Shown piece after piece: positions 32,500 to 43,710 of a DNA stretch of 64,000 nt. Numbering within the stretch: the first letter of the stretch is position 1; each line of letters opens with the position of its first letter. The DNA is taken from contig JAJHZJ010000531.1 in NCBI GenBank assembly GCA_023548195.1, positions 8,047,900 to 8,111,899 on the forward strand. The letters run 5' to 3'. Source of the DNA: Bettongia penicillata ogilbyi (lineage: Eukaryota > Chordata > Mammalia > Diprotodontia > Potoroidae). The position numbers and the translations under genes were made by a program. The notes below the pieces were generated by a model, which saw only the letters and a program-made list of their open reading frames with translations, did not search any database and was not told the DNA's origin.

Positions 32500-32560
32500 A
32501 TTGTGTGTGTGTGTGTGTGTGTGTGTATGTATACATACACATGTATACACATACAAAGAG
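32500..32560. repeat. (TG)n/(TA)n microsatellite
   Basis: About 13 TG units, then GTATACATACACATGTATAC. Confidence 0.95.
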
Positions 32561-33299
32561 AGAGAGAAATGTAAATACATAGCTATACACAGATATAGAT
32601 ATATAGTTTATACATGAAATATTAAAATAGTTTATATGTAAACTTTTATTATTTAAAAAACAAACTTTGCTGAGAGCTACTCCTGCCTTTCCTTTTAGTT
32701 AAAATTTTAACAATTTAGAAGGTCATCTTTTATCTTAATGTCTAATTTGCTTTCTACTATACCAACACTGTTTCAAAACCAGCAGAGGATTGCCTCACTA
32801 AAATCATCAGTGCCCAGGAGTAAAGGAAAATGTATTTGAATTTCAATGTAAGTTTGATTTTCACCGGATTGTCATTTGACCTAGTACAACCGACACTTTC
32901 CCATGTCCTTGAAATATAAAAGTCTCTTATTCAATCTAATTAATGATCTTTCTTCAGAATACAAGAATAAATCCTGAGTCATGAATTTGTGAGCTGTCTT
33001 TTCTTGCTATAGACTTTAGCTGTCCAATCCTCTTTTCAGACACCTTTAAAATTAAAATGTTTTTGTTCTCCTAAGGAATAGTTTCCCCAACTGTGGGCAT
33101 TCTGTCACATGTTCTATCATCTGTTCCCTATCTTTGCCCCAATTTCCAGACTTGGAAGATTTAGAAGAGCACAGGAAGATATCAATCAAGGAAAAAGGTG
33201 AAGGAAGGTTATGAGAGACATCAGACATCTTCATTGCATCCAATTTGAACAAGAGGTCTGTACCTAAAGTTGTAGCTTCAGCAAAACTACATCTTGGCA
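32561..33299. other. Unassigned stretch
   Basis: AT-rich. I recognise no repeat between about 32640 and 33300. CTATTCAATCTAATTAATGATC and similar AT cores are present, so conservation is possible. No exon seen. Confidence 0.4.
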
Positions 33300-33765
33300 T
33301 TCATTTCTTTTTTACTTTTATAGTTTGTTTTTATATCATCTTCCCAAATCATCCAAGATATCCTTCAACCAACCTTTATAACAAAAAATTTTAAAGAAAG
33401 AAAATCAGTTCAACAAAATAAGCAATCCTTCAACCGAGGATGACAATCTATGCAGTGTTCCATAGATATGAGAGGGAAGTGTATGCTCTCATCTCGACTT
33501 CACGGTCAAGCAAAGACTTCTTAATTTCACAGCATTCAATGTCAATTTTGTTGTTAAGTCTTTCCATGAACATTACATATATTATTTTCCTGGTTCCTTT
33601 TTCTTCAGTTCAATTAAGTTTTCCTGTGTTTCCCTATGTTCTTCATATATATAATTTCTTATAGTAAAGTAATTCCATTATGTCCAAAAATTGTTTAGGC
33701 ATTCCCTTATCTATCAATATCACTTCTGTTCTTCACAATCTCAAAAATTATTGCTACAGATTTTT
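33300..33765 (-). repeat. L1-like 3' region, antisense, old
   Basis: TGCAGTGTTCCATAGATATG, TTATTTTCCTGGTTCC, TTTCTTATAGTAAAGTAATTCCATTATG and AATTATTGCTACAGAT parallel the antisense L1 at 13110-13480. Strongly diverged. Confidence 0.6.
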
Positions 33766-33768
33766 TTT

Positions 33769-34003
33769 GTTCAGTCATTTCATGTCCAACTCTTTTTGGA
33801 CTCATCTGGAGTTTTCTTGGCAAAGATACTAGAGTAGTTTGTCATTTTCTTCTCTAGTTGATTTTACAGATGAGGAAACTGAGGCAAACAGGGAGAAGTG
33901 ATTTGCCCAGGGTCACACAGTTCATAAGTGTCTGAGGCCAGATTTGAACTCAGGAAGACAATTCCAGGTCTGGTGCTCTATCTACTGTGCCACATAGATG
34001 CCC
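33769..34003 (-). repeat. Marsupial CORE-SINE (MAR1-like), full length
   Basis: TGTTCAGTCATTTCATGTCC through GATTTGCCCAGGGTCACACAG to CTACTGTGCCACATAGATGCCC. Confidence 0.95.
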
Positions 34004-35050
34004 TTACATTGTTATATGTATGTTGACATATAAATGTAGTAGAATGGGAAAACATGGGCAGCGCATTGGGCCAGGACAGCCAAAGCCCATTGGGATCTAA
34101 CATTCCTAATACTCTCCTGAGATACCAGAGAAGGCCCTGAAGATCCAGCAATCTGAATTTCCAAGATCCAAGACAGTCTAACTAGAAAAGCAGGAGGGGA
34201 CAGAGCCTGACTCTGCTACAAAGCCCTGGTCTAGGAATTAAAACAGAACTGACATATACAAAAATTATTCCAAACGTAGAAAATCCCCCCAAAAGGGAGA
34301 GAATCATTCTGTAAAGATAGCAAGCAGAGATTAAATAGGGGGAAAATGAATTTTTCCACAAGTACTACATGAATGTCTAGATGAATGGAATAGATTGTTA
34401 ACTTGTTGCTGTTTTTCTATAGAGTGAGGTAAAGGTTCAGCGGAAACACAACTGGTAATCAATTATTCTTGCCTGTCTGAATCCCCACCACTCCTTCCCC
34501 TAGATTTAGTCCTTGGTGCCTTTTTACCCTAACTTAGTCTCCAAGTTCCAACCTTATCAGAAGCCACTTGATTCACCCATATGTCTGCACTAATGAGTGA
34601 ATATACCCATATGTCCCCTGAATTCAATTCTCAAAATCAAATCTTTAAGTCCATTCTGACACTAATGGACTTATGCTGTCATTATAATTACAAACATTTC
34701 AAGGGCATACCAAAATCTCCAGGCAGTCTCAGCAATTCCATCTCTGCGTCCCACCCCCTAATATTGGGCAGCGCCATTTACCAGAGTATTAACAACTACG
34801 GCAGTTGTGACCCAGAGCGAACTGAATCCTTTGTTCCAAGACACCCAAACGCCTAAGGTGGAACCTTCCCCTAACTCCTCTATAGAAAAATGGCAACAAG
34901 TAACCGGTGAATTCCTGGAACGGATTTATCAGGTGTATTTCTCTCTGGCCAAAAAAGGCTTTCTCCTTATGTGATAGAAAACTCCACGTCCACAAACATT
35001 CTTAAGTCAATATGGGGATTTGTTTTTATTTAAAAATGCCTGTTTGTTAG
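34004..35050. other. Unassigned stretch, possible retroviral-like remnant near 34800-34980
   Basis: No SINE, LINE or exon recognised. Between 34876 and 34975 the plus strand reads in one frame as EKWQQVTGEFLERIYQVY, which faintly recalls the FLERL region of gammaretrovirus-type capsid. Nothing around it supports an endogenous retrovirus, so this is a weak hint only. Confidence 0.25.
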
Positions 35051-35054
35051 AAAG

Positions 35055-35400
35055 GCTTGATCTTTATGTTTCCTTTTTTCCAACGAGGAGAACAGAGGGA
35101 TGGAAGGTTGAGAGGAGACAGCGAAAGGGTGGCAAGAAACAGGAATGAGTTCACCAAGGAATGTTTTCTTAAAAATTCAGAGAACAGAAGTAAAGGCGAA
35201 AAGAAGCACAGGCAAACAAGACAGCTTTGAAAGCTACAGGTAGAGTTTATTATATATTTAAAAAGAAAATTAAGTTGTAGATAACAGAAATCTGCATTTC
35301 ACATACAGTGTTCTACTCTATTCTGTCTATGGAAATACCTATTTTATTCATTTTTGGCTAAATTCAGAATAAAAATTAAAATTTTAACTATCTAGGTCCT
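35055..35400 (+). repeat. Unidentified repeat, copy B
   Basis: Counterpart of 23230-23565: CTTAAAAATTCAGAGAAC, AAAAGAAGCACAGGC, CTTTGAAAGCTAC, CTATTTTATTCATTTTTGGCTAAATTC and AGAATAAAAATT. Confidence 0.6.
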
Positions 35401-37024
35401 GTTTAACTGTTTAAGCTCTAAGTTCCATTACTGAAAATATTTTGGGGAGGAATGTCCAAGATGTAGTCCTCCCTTCTTTCTAACTGGAGTTATTCTTACT
35501 AGAATGCCCACAAGGAAACAAAAGATGATCAGAAGCCATCAGGATTGGGGGGGTGGGGAGGACTTAGAGTGATGGAAGAGAAAGGACAATAGTTAATGAA
35601 AACATTTGCACTGTTAGGTTTTGCCATTTTTTGATCCCTTCGGACCCATAGAATTAAGCAGCTGGAATTTCTTAACCTCTTATTTTCCTAGTAGAGGTCT
35701 CAAGACATTGTTTCCAGAAAGTGGGAAAAAACTGTATGGAAAGAAAACATAGTGAAACATAAGGAGAAAGACAGGTCTATTGTTGTGACTTTTGGGAGGA
35801 CTCAACTTTGAAATCCTTCACTGAATTTAATTTAGTTAAAAGCAGCATAATGGATTTAGATAAATTTCTAAAAAGAAATGAGGAGCATAATATTCTAAAT
35901 GTAGTCAACCATCACTTCCCAGCACAAACAGAGTATTTCTACAGGCCTAGAGAGCTTATCAACCCATTTTTAAAAAGAGGCATTAAACACATTGTGCTAA
36001 TTTTAAAACAATTCTTCTGGACAAGCTCCATTGACCTCTCTGTTAACTGACATGGTCAATGAGTAGGATGTTCTGGCTAATATAATTTTCTAACCATATG
36101 AAGGCTAAGCCATTTACATTTCCCAATGATTTTTAAGGCTTTCCACTTTCTGTCTCTGGATTTTCAACCTAAAAGGCATACAGGGGTGGGGAATCTGAGA
36201 CCACATTGGCCTCAAGGCCTCAAGTTCCTCATCCCTTGCTACCATTTTGATCCAAAGGGGTGGAAATGATTCTCTCTCTAAACTAGCCATCTCTAACTGG
36301 CATCCAACAATGGTAAGTACTTGACATATGTTTGTCAAGTTGCACTAAATTTAGATCCAGGGATGGTTTCAGATTTTCATTTTCATGACTACCTCTTTAA
36401 ATTGATTACTTCAAAAAATATTTTCCACTTGCCCCACTGTTTTTCAGAACTATCGCCACCTTCTTACATTTTCCACTGTGTTTTATTTCTGAAAAAGCTG
36501 TTATTTTTCATGGGCTTCCGAAGCTTCCTGCCTTTGTGAAGTTTCAGGGAAAGATTTTGTTATTCCTGTCTGGTTTATTTTATAAAACTAAAGTCATCAG
36601 GAAGAAACAGCAGTAACTGTAGTTTTACGAGGCCCTTTTTCAAAGGGCATTGACACTATGGTTGATGGTCTACTTACTAGACTGAAGATTTGTGGTCAGC
36701 AACACATTGTATTTCTAAAAATTCATAATGAGCTGTTGAAGTATATGACTATGCACACCTGAAAGCCAGTTTGGAAGTAAGACAAAGATCCCTTCAGCCT
36801 GAGTGGAAGGCCCATTACCCCAGGCTATTTTTCCATATGAATGTGTTATTGAAAGTCCTAGAATTTGGTAGCTCATTTCCCCTTGGACCCTTTGCTTGTC
36901 TATCCTCGACTCCATCAGCTTTTGCCTTTTAACCCCTCCTTGACCTCTATCCTGCTCCACCCTGGCCAATTGATCTACCATAACTCCACCAAAGAGTATA
37001 CCATGAAAGCTGACCCTTGTTAGA
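35401..37024. other. Unassigned stretch
   Basis: About 1.6 kb without a repeat I can name. Short frames on both strands (for example 35808-36050 and 36715-37029 antisense) show no domain. Parts could be unique conserved sequence. Confidence 0.4.
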
Positions 37025-37165
37025 ATCAAATTACCTTGTATTTATTTATATGTGTACATTTGTAAAGGGAAATGCTTATTTTATTTTCATCTTTCTATCC
37101 CCAGCACCTAACATAGTACCTTGCACATTCAATAATTAATAAATATTGACGAATTGAATTAAATC
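37025..37165 (+). repeat. L2 LINE 3' end
   Basis: ATCCCCAGCACCTAACATAGTACCTTGCACATTC and AATAATTAATAAATATTGACG. Confidence 0.82.
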
Positions 37166-37224
37166 CAATTAGACAATCATAATTCAGCATCACCCAATTC
37201 CCAATTCTCCTTTCTCCTTATACG

Positions 37225-37495
37225 TTTAATAATAATAGGCATTTATTAGAATGCTTTGAAGTTTGCAGTGTTTTTTACATATATTATCTCCTTAGAGTCT
37301 CATATCAATGCTATGAGGTTGGTAGGTAATACAGGGGCAATTTCCCTGATTTGATAAATGAGGAAATTGAAGGTCAGAGAGGCTAAGAACTTTTTTCCTA
37401 TGGCCACACAGCTAGCAACTGTCAGAGGTTAGTTTTGAATCCAAGTCTTCTTAACTCCAAGTCCAGCACTCTATCGATTATGCCAGGTTGCCTAG
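37225..37495 (-). repeat. MIR-type SINE, near full length
   Basis: ATTATCTCCTTAGAGTCTC, TTGATAAATGAGGAAATTG, GGCCACACAGCTAGCAACTG and CACTCTATCGATTATGCCAGG give an almost complete antisense MIR. Confidence 0.88.
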
Positions 37496-37984
37496 ATAGA
37501 AGAACAACCTAAAAGTTTTGTTGTGAACCTGAAATATAACCTGTAAGTCAGGGTAGCTGGGTTTTGAAAGATCTGGTGCTCTCCTGCAGCCACAAATGCG
37601 GATCCTGTCAACTAAAGGGCCCTGGCCATCTTCAGGAAGAGATCCGCTGGTGGGGTGCCATTAGCCAGAGCTTGACTTAGGAAGAGAGGTCTCTAGTGGA
37701 CAATGTCCAGAGCTTTCTGGATAGCAGTCAAAACCAGTTTGCCTTCAATATGTGTTGTGCTCCAGCCACCTACCAAGCTAAGCAGTCTGTCCCTGCCCTG
37801 AGCACATGCATTCTGAATTAGTGTAACAGACCTACATATCAAACTCCAAGAAGGTGAAGACTTCAAGCTGTGTATAAGTAGCACACTGCAGGTTTCCTGG
37901 GCCCTATTCCAAGTCCAAAATGCATTCCCTCTTCAGTAAAAAGCATAGAAGTAGGCAAAAGTCTTCACCAAAATTGGGGGGGGA
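37496..37984. other. Unassigned stretch
   Basis: No repeat, exon or RNA gene recognised. Confidence 0.45.
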
Positions 37985-38440
37985 GGGAAGGATTTAAAAA
38001 AATTTATTATCTTTTCTTTAACCAACTTCACTTCCCAGTATGTCTCCTCCACTTCCACCTCCCTCTCTCAGAGAACTATCCTTTATCACAAAGAATTTTT
38101 TATAAGGAGAAAAAATAATAACACCAAAAATAATAAGTTCAACATTGTAAGTGGTCTTCCATACTCAGTCTCCTTTCCTCCCACCACTCCATTACACACA
38201 CAAACACACACACACGTGCGCACGCACACACACATGCGCTCGCGCACACACACACACACACACACACCTCAGCAACAAAGGGAGAGTTACATTCTCATAT
38301 TTTTCTTAGGCACCAGGATTGGTCATAATTCTTTTCCAGCATTCACTTTTGAACATGTATGTGTGTTTGTATGTGTGTGCTCTTTCCATTTTCATTGTTG
38401 TAATCATTGTATATTACTGTTTTCCTGGTATGCTTTTCAA
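37985..38440 (-). repeat. L1-like 3' region, antisense, with (CA)n
   Basis: CCTTTATCACAAAGAATTTTTTATAAGG, AAGTTCAACATTG, GGTCATAATTC, TTTCATTGTTGTAATCATTG and TTTTCCTGGT resemble the antisense L1 3' UTR variant also present at 13100 and 33300. A CA tract at 38192-38268 splits it. Confidence 0.6.
38192..38268. repeat. (CA)n with CG-containing core
   Basis: CACACGTGCGCACGCACACAC and ATGCGCTCGCGCACACAC lie inside a CA repeat: alternating purine-pyrimidine with several CpGs in an otherwise CpG-poor region. Confidence 0.92.
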
Positions 38441-38504
38441 AAAGAAAGCATTTACTGGGTGAGGAGCAAGAACTCTGGGTCTGAGTTGCTGTCTTTTACA
38501 CCTC

Positions 38505-38690
38505 ACTGTTTATAAAGTGCTTTAAGGCCTCTGAAGCATTTTCTTCACAACATCTAATGGAGTAGGAAATGTAAGCAATATTATGCTTTCTTTACAGGAA
38601 ATTGAGTCCCAGATAGAGTAAGTGAAATGACAATAAGAACATACTTCAAGTGCTAGTTGATGACCCAGATATCCAGCACTCTGGTTATCT
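38505..38690 (-). repeat. MIR-type SINE
   Basis: TTTATAAAGTGCTTTAAGGCC, TTACAGGAAATTGAGTCCCAG and CCAGATATCCAGCACTCTGG, antisense MIR. Confidence 0.75.
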
Positions 38691-38874
38691 GGTTACAAGA
38701 AATTCAATTAAACAAAATAGCAGAATCATTTGGAAAAGTCATATTACCAAGTTTCTGTCTAGCCATGAAATAATTCTAACAAAAATACTGATGCTTTGGT
38801 TCTACAACTACATTTTCCACTGCAACTAGACTGGTAAGCCAAAATTCCCATGGGATGCAGTTTATAGGTTGCGC

Positions 38875-39105
38875 AGTGGGTTGCAGAGGAAAGACCATGG
38901 AAGTTCAGAGAGATCTGAGTATGGATCCAGCCTCTGACACTAGTCAGATTATAGGCACATGTCTTAACATCCCTCACGTTTGGTTTCCTCACATAAGGAA
39001 TGTATTGTCTATCCCACAGGCTTATTGTAACTGATATGAGATAATGCAAGTGAAGTGGGTGATGAACTTCAAAAGGCAATGCAAATGTCATTTGTTATTA
39101 ATATG
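38875..39105 (+). repeat. MIR-type SINE
   Basis: GAGATCTGAGTATGGATCCAGCC, GCACATGTCTTAACATC, CTTATTGTAACTGATATGAGATAATGCAAG and CTTCAAAAGGCAATGCAAATG. Confidence 0.75.
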
Positions 39106-39719
39106 AGCAGGGAATTGGCAGAAACTTGCCAAGGGTGAGGGAATGTAGAAAAAGGGACCCAGAGAGCCAGAGACCCATTGAGTGAAGTTGGAAGTTAATG
39201 ATCTTTGCTTCATCTCCCCCAGTTCTGTGATTGCTATAACCCCTTCCTTATCTTTTGATGCTCTGTCTCTGGGTACCTGCCCTGGGCCTGCCATGGACTG
39301 GAACTTCTCCCTGATTCAATCACAACCCAATCACCCAAGCCACACCCCAACCCTGACCAGCTCCCCCAGGTCTTATTCCTATCATGCTCCTTCCTCAGGG
39401 GAAACTTTTCTGTCCTGCTTTTCATTCTCCCAGATTCTAGTCTTATGTCCTCCAGTGTGGCAATTAGCTAGTGAAATCAATTAATCCCGACTAATGCATG
39501 AATGAAAAAGTGAGACCCCCTCTCACTTCACAAGTAATACATACAGTTTAACAGTTGCCCTTTGAAGCAAATAATGCCATCTTTGCTATTTGAGACATTA
39601 GCTGTGGTAGCACTTTTAGTCTATGGAAGGGAGACATTTGGTCCCTTCAAATATAAATATATTTAGGGTTGGCCCTGGAGGTTTAATTTGATCTTAAGCC
39701 CTAATGTTTACATTTATTT
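39106..39719. other. Unassigned stretch
   Basis: No repeat family recognised. 39490-39700 is unique-looking AT-rich text. Short frames on both strands around 39180-39480 lack any domain. Confidence 0.4.
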
Positions 39720-39862
39720 ATTAGAATTACAAGGTCAGAGGGTTTAGAATGAGAGGGGTCTTTAAAAATCATCCAGTCCAACACTTGTATTTTAATTGAT
39801 AAAGAAACAGGCCCAGAGATAGGAAGCACCTTTCTCAGGGTCACATAGCTATGACCCCTGGG
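39720..39862 (-). repeat. MIR3-like SINE
   Basis: GTTTAGAATGAGAGGGGTC, ATCATCCAGTCCAACACTTG, AACAGGCCCAGAGATAGG and TCAGGGTCACATAGCTATG. Confidence 0.75.
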
Positions 39863-40420
39863 CACATCCTTTCTTATACAAAAAATTATCTTCATTTATA
39901 TCCCCTCAAAAAGTACCCACCACATATACAAATAGAATCTAAGTTCTCCTGCATCTCTTACATACTCTGAATCCTACGAGGAGCTGCTCCGATGAGCCAG
40001 GTGCAGGCTTCTCTAGTGATTACATGCTTGAATTGATTGCCTGAAGCTTTCCCCTGCAGTGCTGTGGAGAATCCATGCTCGGGAAATGCCTAGCCCCCTT
40101 CCGTTTTCTGTGAAGTGATTTAAAGCAGATATGATGTTTGCTGTCCCTTACCGCATATTTAGGTTTGTAGACATAGCTTTTATGGGTTATGTATCAAAAG
40201 ATCTGAACTTGAAATGTGAAAGCAATGCCAACAGGCAGTAGTGTTTTATTTGTATAACTCTTAAGGATTAAACCATATCTATGTTTTACTGAAGGAGAAA
40301 TTAGAAAACTTTCCTTTTTATTAAATAGCTCTTCAAGTATTTGAGAATCTCTGAAAGCAGTTTTTCAATTGTAGGGCTTAGCCTGGAGCTAACTCCCCAA
40401 TTCCTAAAACTATTTACTGT
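39863..40420. other. Unassigned stretch, possibly conserved
   Basis: No repeat recognised from about 39960 to 40420. The text (for example CAGTGCTGTGGAGAATCCATG) looks unique. No splice-bounded open frame is convincing. Confidence 0.4.
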
Positions 40421-40604
40421 TCTGTCCTTACAGTTGTGTCTGACTCTTTGTGACCCTATTTGGGGTCTTCTTGACAAAGATACTGAAATGACTTGCCATT
40501 TCCTTCTCCAGTTTATTTTATAGATAAGGAAACTGAGGCAAACAGGTGAAGTGACTTGACCAGGGTGACAGCTGGTATGTGCCTGAGACCAGATTCGAAT
40601 TCAG
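40421..40604 (-). repeat. Marsupial CORE-SINE (MAR1-like), head missing
   Basis: CAGTTGTGTCTGACTCTTTGTG, GACAAAGATACTGAAATGACTTGCC and GATAAGGAAACTGAGGCAAACAGG. It stops before the tRNA-like head. Confidence 0.92.
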
Positions 40605-42624
40605 AAATAATTATATACCTTCAATATTTGACTAGTAGACACAATTAGCTCAAGCAAAGGCATCTAGTAAGTTGGCATAAGAAGGAGAGTAGCTATTAAA
40701 TATTTCCCCTCATAAACCTGGGGCACACTCTCCCATAAATACACAGTGGGTAGAATGAGAAGCTATGTAGAGTAGACTGATGAGAACCATCTGACCGAGG
40801 CAATGCAGAGCCCCAGCACTGGACAGCTCCAAGGGCCTTTATCTTCTTGCAGGACCCTCCTGCTGCTCCACATGGGTGCAAGAGCTCACATCATTCCTGG
40901 GGGCTCCTGGGCTGCTTCCCTGCACAACTGGACTCCAGACCACCAGGTCCAGCTGTCTCCTGAATCCACAGCTGACTTTCTCCTCCACTGCCCAGAAGTT
41001 CTTCTCTTCAGATCCGCCTCCACTGATTTGCTGTCTCTGACTTTCCAAGCCTGCAAGGTCTTCTACTAAACGATTAACCTACCTGCATGTACTTCTGTGA
41101 TCACTGGGGAAAGGGATGGGAGAGAAATTCCCTTCCCTCTGCTGCCTTTGGTTGAATAATATCCCCTTTAAGAGGTGAGTTCTTCCTCCATAGCCATTCT
41201 TCTCCAGGTAATCCTGTCATTGCTGTCTTTAGGAAATGTATTTTGGAGTTTTTTTAAGGCCATCAGAAGTGTGACTGGTCTTATAGCAGCCAAACGTTAG
41301 TTACTCTTTTCATTACATCAAGAAAAATATCTTCACGCCTCACAAAGCGGGTGACAAAGTGAAAAGCATTTCTTGTATTTTGTTAAAGACATTAACACTT
41401 TGTTGTCTCTGTTACCTGACCCTTTGGGATTTCATCAGTTGAGGGAGGGAATGAATGATTGTATTATCCTGACCTCCTCCCTTCACTCCACATAAAGACG
41501 ACAAAGAATAAAATTTAAAGAAATTGGTACCTTTCTTTCTCAATCATCCTTAATTATAACTAATTAGACCTTCATCTAACACAGACTTTTATCTCCAGAC
41601 CAACCATATTAGAATGCTCCTTTCTAATACCTCAATCCTTCAGATAACCACTTTACTGAGATTAACTGGTGGCTTCTGGACATTAGGCCAGGTACCCATC
41701 AGAGGCCCTTGTAATTTCTCCAAGCATCTAGTGGTCTATATTCCACCTCAGTCCTACACCCGCTAGGCACCTGTTGAAGTTGTTAGACCTAAGCTGGGGA
41801 AACTCTTCATTTGCTCCCCAGTCTCTTTTACTAAGCTAATAACTTCTGCTTCTCTTGTTGCCTATCTATACACATAATCAAATGAAAAAGAGAAACAGTT
41901 GTGATGTTGTGTCTACATAGGAACAGCATGAATGAAATCCATACTTCTTTTTCCAGTCAGAAGCAATTTTCCAGTCTCTCTTAAAGAAGAGAGAAAACGT
42001 CACCCCCTTGACAGGAATCTCCAGTGGTAGATGCCCTACTTCCTGCAGCCTGAAATTTCTATCTGATAGCACTTCTTTTCACAGTTCAAATTGTTCCCTG
42101 CAAAATATGACTCTCCCAGTCAGCTTCCTGAAACAAGCTGCCTTCCTGTTACAGATCCTAGCTCAGACAGAATGTTTTTAAATCAAGACTTAGCAAAGTT
42201 TGGGGTTTTTTGTTTTGTTTTGTTTTTTGTTTTTTGGAGAATGAAGTGGCTTCATTACCACTTGGCCCCCTCTTCTATGACAGAGATAAAACAGTAATTC
42301 AAAGGACTCACTAAGTTAGGGCAGATGCTCAGTTCTCAAGATTAGGTTTTGACAATCCACTTTTGGAAGCATGTCTGTTATACATTGCCTCTTGTCCAAG
42401 AAGAGGTTAAATATTTCTCAGGAAGCCCTGAAGCACCACAAACACCTCTCTGCAGCTTTCTCTAACAGTCTTTTCAAGTCATGACTTGCCATCCAAACCA
42501 CAAAGTCAACACCAGATCTAGTACATGTGGCCTGACTCGGTCAAAAACCTAAGCTTTTGATGGTTAGTTATTCTGAAAAGAATAAAAATTGATTTCTTTT
42601 GGCAACAACTTTCTAATGTATGTA
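40605..42624. other. Unassigned stretch
   Basis: About 2 kb without a repeat I can name. 40780-41080 is GC-richer, with overlapping frames on both strands and no domain. A (TTTTG)n run lies at 42205-42236. An LTR or unique sequence is possible. Confidence 0.4.
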
Positions 42625-42688
42625 AGAAGCCACATGGCACAGTGGAGTTAGGAAGACCCAGGTTCCATCCTCACCTCTGATTGGTTGG
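42625..42688 (+). repeat. CORE-SINE head fragment
   Basis: AAGCCACATGGCACAGTGGAG, then GGAAGACCCAGGTTCCATCC, matches only the 5' head of the marsupial CORE-SINE. Confidence 0.65.
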
Positions 42689-42695
42689 TTGTTGT

Positions 42696-43165
42696 CCTTA
42701 GTTCTCAAAGAGGACCAAAATGACATCACCACGATAAAGTGAAGTTTCAGTGTGACCACTGTGACTGATCAGACCAATATGAGCTCGGAATGCTCTACCA
42801 CAGATTGGGCACAGATAGTCCGTGTGAACATTTGGGGTGGTTACTCCAAATTCACGCATCCTACGTTTCCTTTGTGCTGTTTCAATTCTGCTTTGTTCAT
42901 AGAGCACAGCACCTTTTTTGATGTGGGCACACCATGCTGAGCAGTCCTGTGCCAGTGTTTCCCATGTGTTACAGTCAAATCCAAAGTTCTTGAGAGAGAC
43001 CTTAAAAGTGTCCTTGTACTGCTTCTTCTGACCACCTTGTGATCGCCTGCCCCATGCAAGTTCTCCATAAAACAGTCTTTTTGACAAGCATACATTTTGC
43101 ATTAGAACAAGTGGCCAACTCATCAGAGTTGTGTTCTCTGAAGCATAGCTTGAATGCTTGGCCTC
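42696..43165 (-). pseudogene. RTE-type LINE ORF C-terminal region with zinc finger, plus 3' tail
   Basis: The minus-strand frame from 43210 to 42698 is open for 170 codons. The LINE-like part starts near 43165. In order it reads FYGELAWGRRSQGGQKKQYKD, FDCNTWETLAQDCSAW and a basic AQRKRRMREF segment, then a C-terminal CPICGRAF...HIGLISHSGH finger (Cys2 plus His residues). This arrangement is typical of the end of RTE-clade polyproteins. Right after the stop comes the tail that on the plus strand reads TTGTTGTCCTTAGTTCTCAA AGAGGACC, the same tail that ends the short elements at 11414, 11941, 29217 and 58262. Upstream endonuclease and RT are missing, so it is a 5'-truncated insertion. The open frame suggests modest age. 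Confidence 0.85.
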
Positions 43166-43197
43166 TGATGCATATGGACTGGACACACACTTATACA

Positions 43198-43232
43198 AAC
43201 ACACACGCACATGTGTGTGTGTGTGTCCAAGT
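43198..43232. repeat. (CA)n/(TG)n microsatellite
   Basis: ACACACACGCACATGTGTGTGTG forms a short palindromic CA/TG tract. Confidence 0.85.
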
Positions 43233-43344
43233 CACTTACCCCTCAAATACTCTAAGACTAGGAGTAACAGAGAACACTTGCCACTTTGTGTGTGCAGAAG
43301 GGATTTCTTCTTTGAGAGTTCCCTACATGAATGAATTTTTAGGG

Positions 43345-43470
43345 AATGTAATAATAATTATTATTATAGCTGGCATTTATGTAGTACATTAAGGTTTGTA
43401 AAGTGCTTTATAAGTATCTAGCATTTTCCTCATAACAATTCTGGGAGGCAAGTGCTACTATTTCACAGCT
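43345..43470 (-). repeat. MIR-type SINE 3' part
   Basis: TAGCTGGCATTTATGTAG, AAGTGCTTTATAAGTATC and AACAATTCTGGGAGGCAAG are antisense MIR, cut at 43471 by a CORE-SINE. Confidence 0.85.
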
Positions 43471-43471
43471 G

Positions 43472-43710
43472 GTTGTTCAGTCATTTTTCAGTAGCTTCTG
43501 ACTCCATGACCCCATTTGGGGTTTTCTTGGCAAAGGCACTGGAGTGGTTTGCCAGTTCCTTCTCCAGATTGTTTTATAGATAAGAAAACTGAGGCAAACA
43601 GGGGTAAATGACTTGCCTGGGGTCACACAGCTAGTAAATACCTGAGGCCAGATTTGAACTCGGGAAGATGTCTCTATGATTCCAAGACCACTGAGCCACC
43701 TGGCTTCCCC
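43472..43710 (-). repeat. Marsupial CORE-SINE (MAR1-like), full length
   Basis: GTTGTTCAGTCATTTTTCAG, CCCCATTTGGGGTTTTCTTGG and GAGCCACCTGGCTTCCCC. Inserted into an antisense MIR. Confidence 0.95.

Noticed and set aside
40803..41069. GC-richer plus-strand frame with a possible signal peptide
   Set aside because: The opposite strand is equally open, there is no splice or domain support, and the codon pattern is not convincing.
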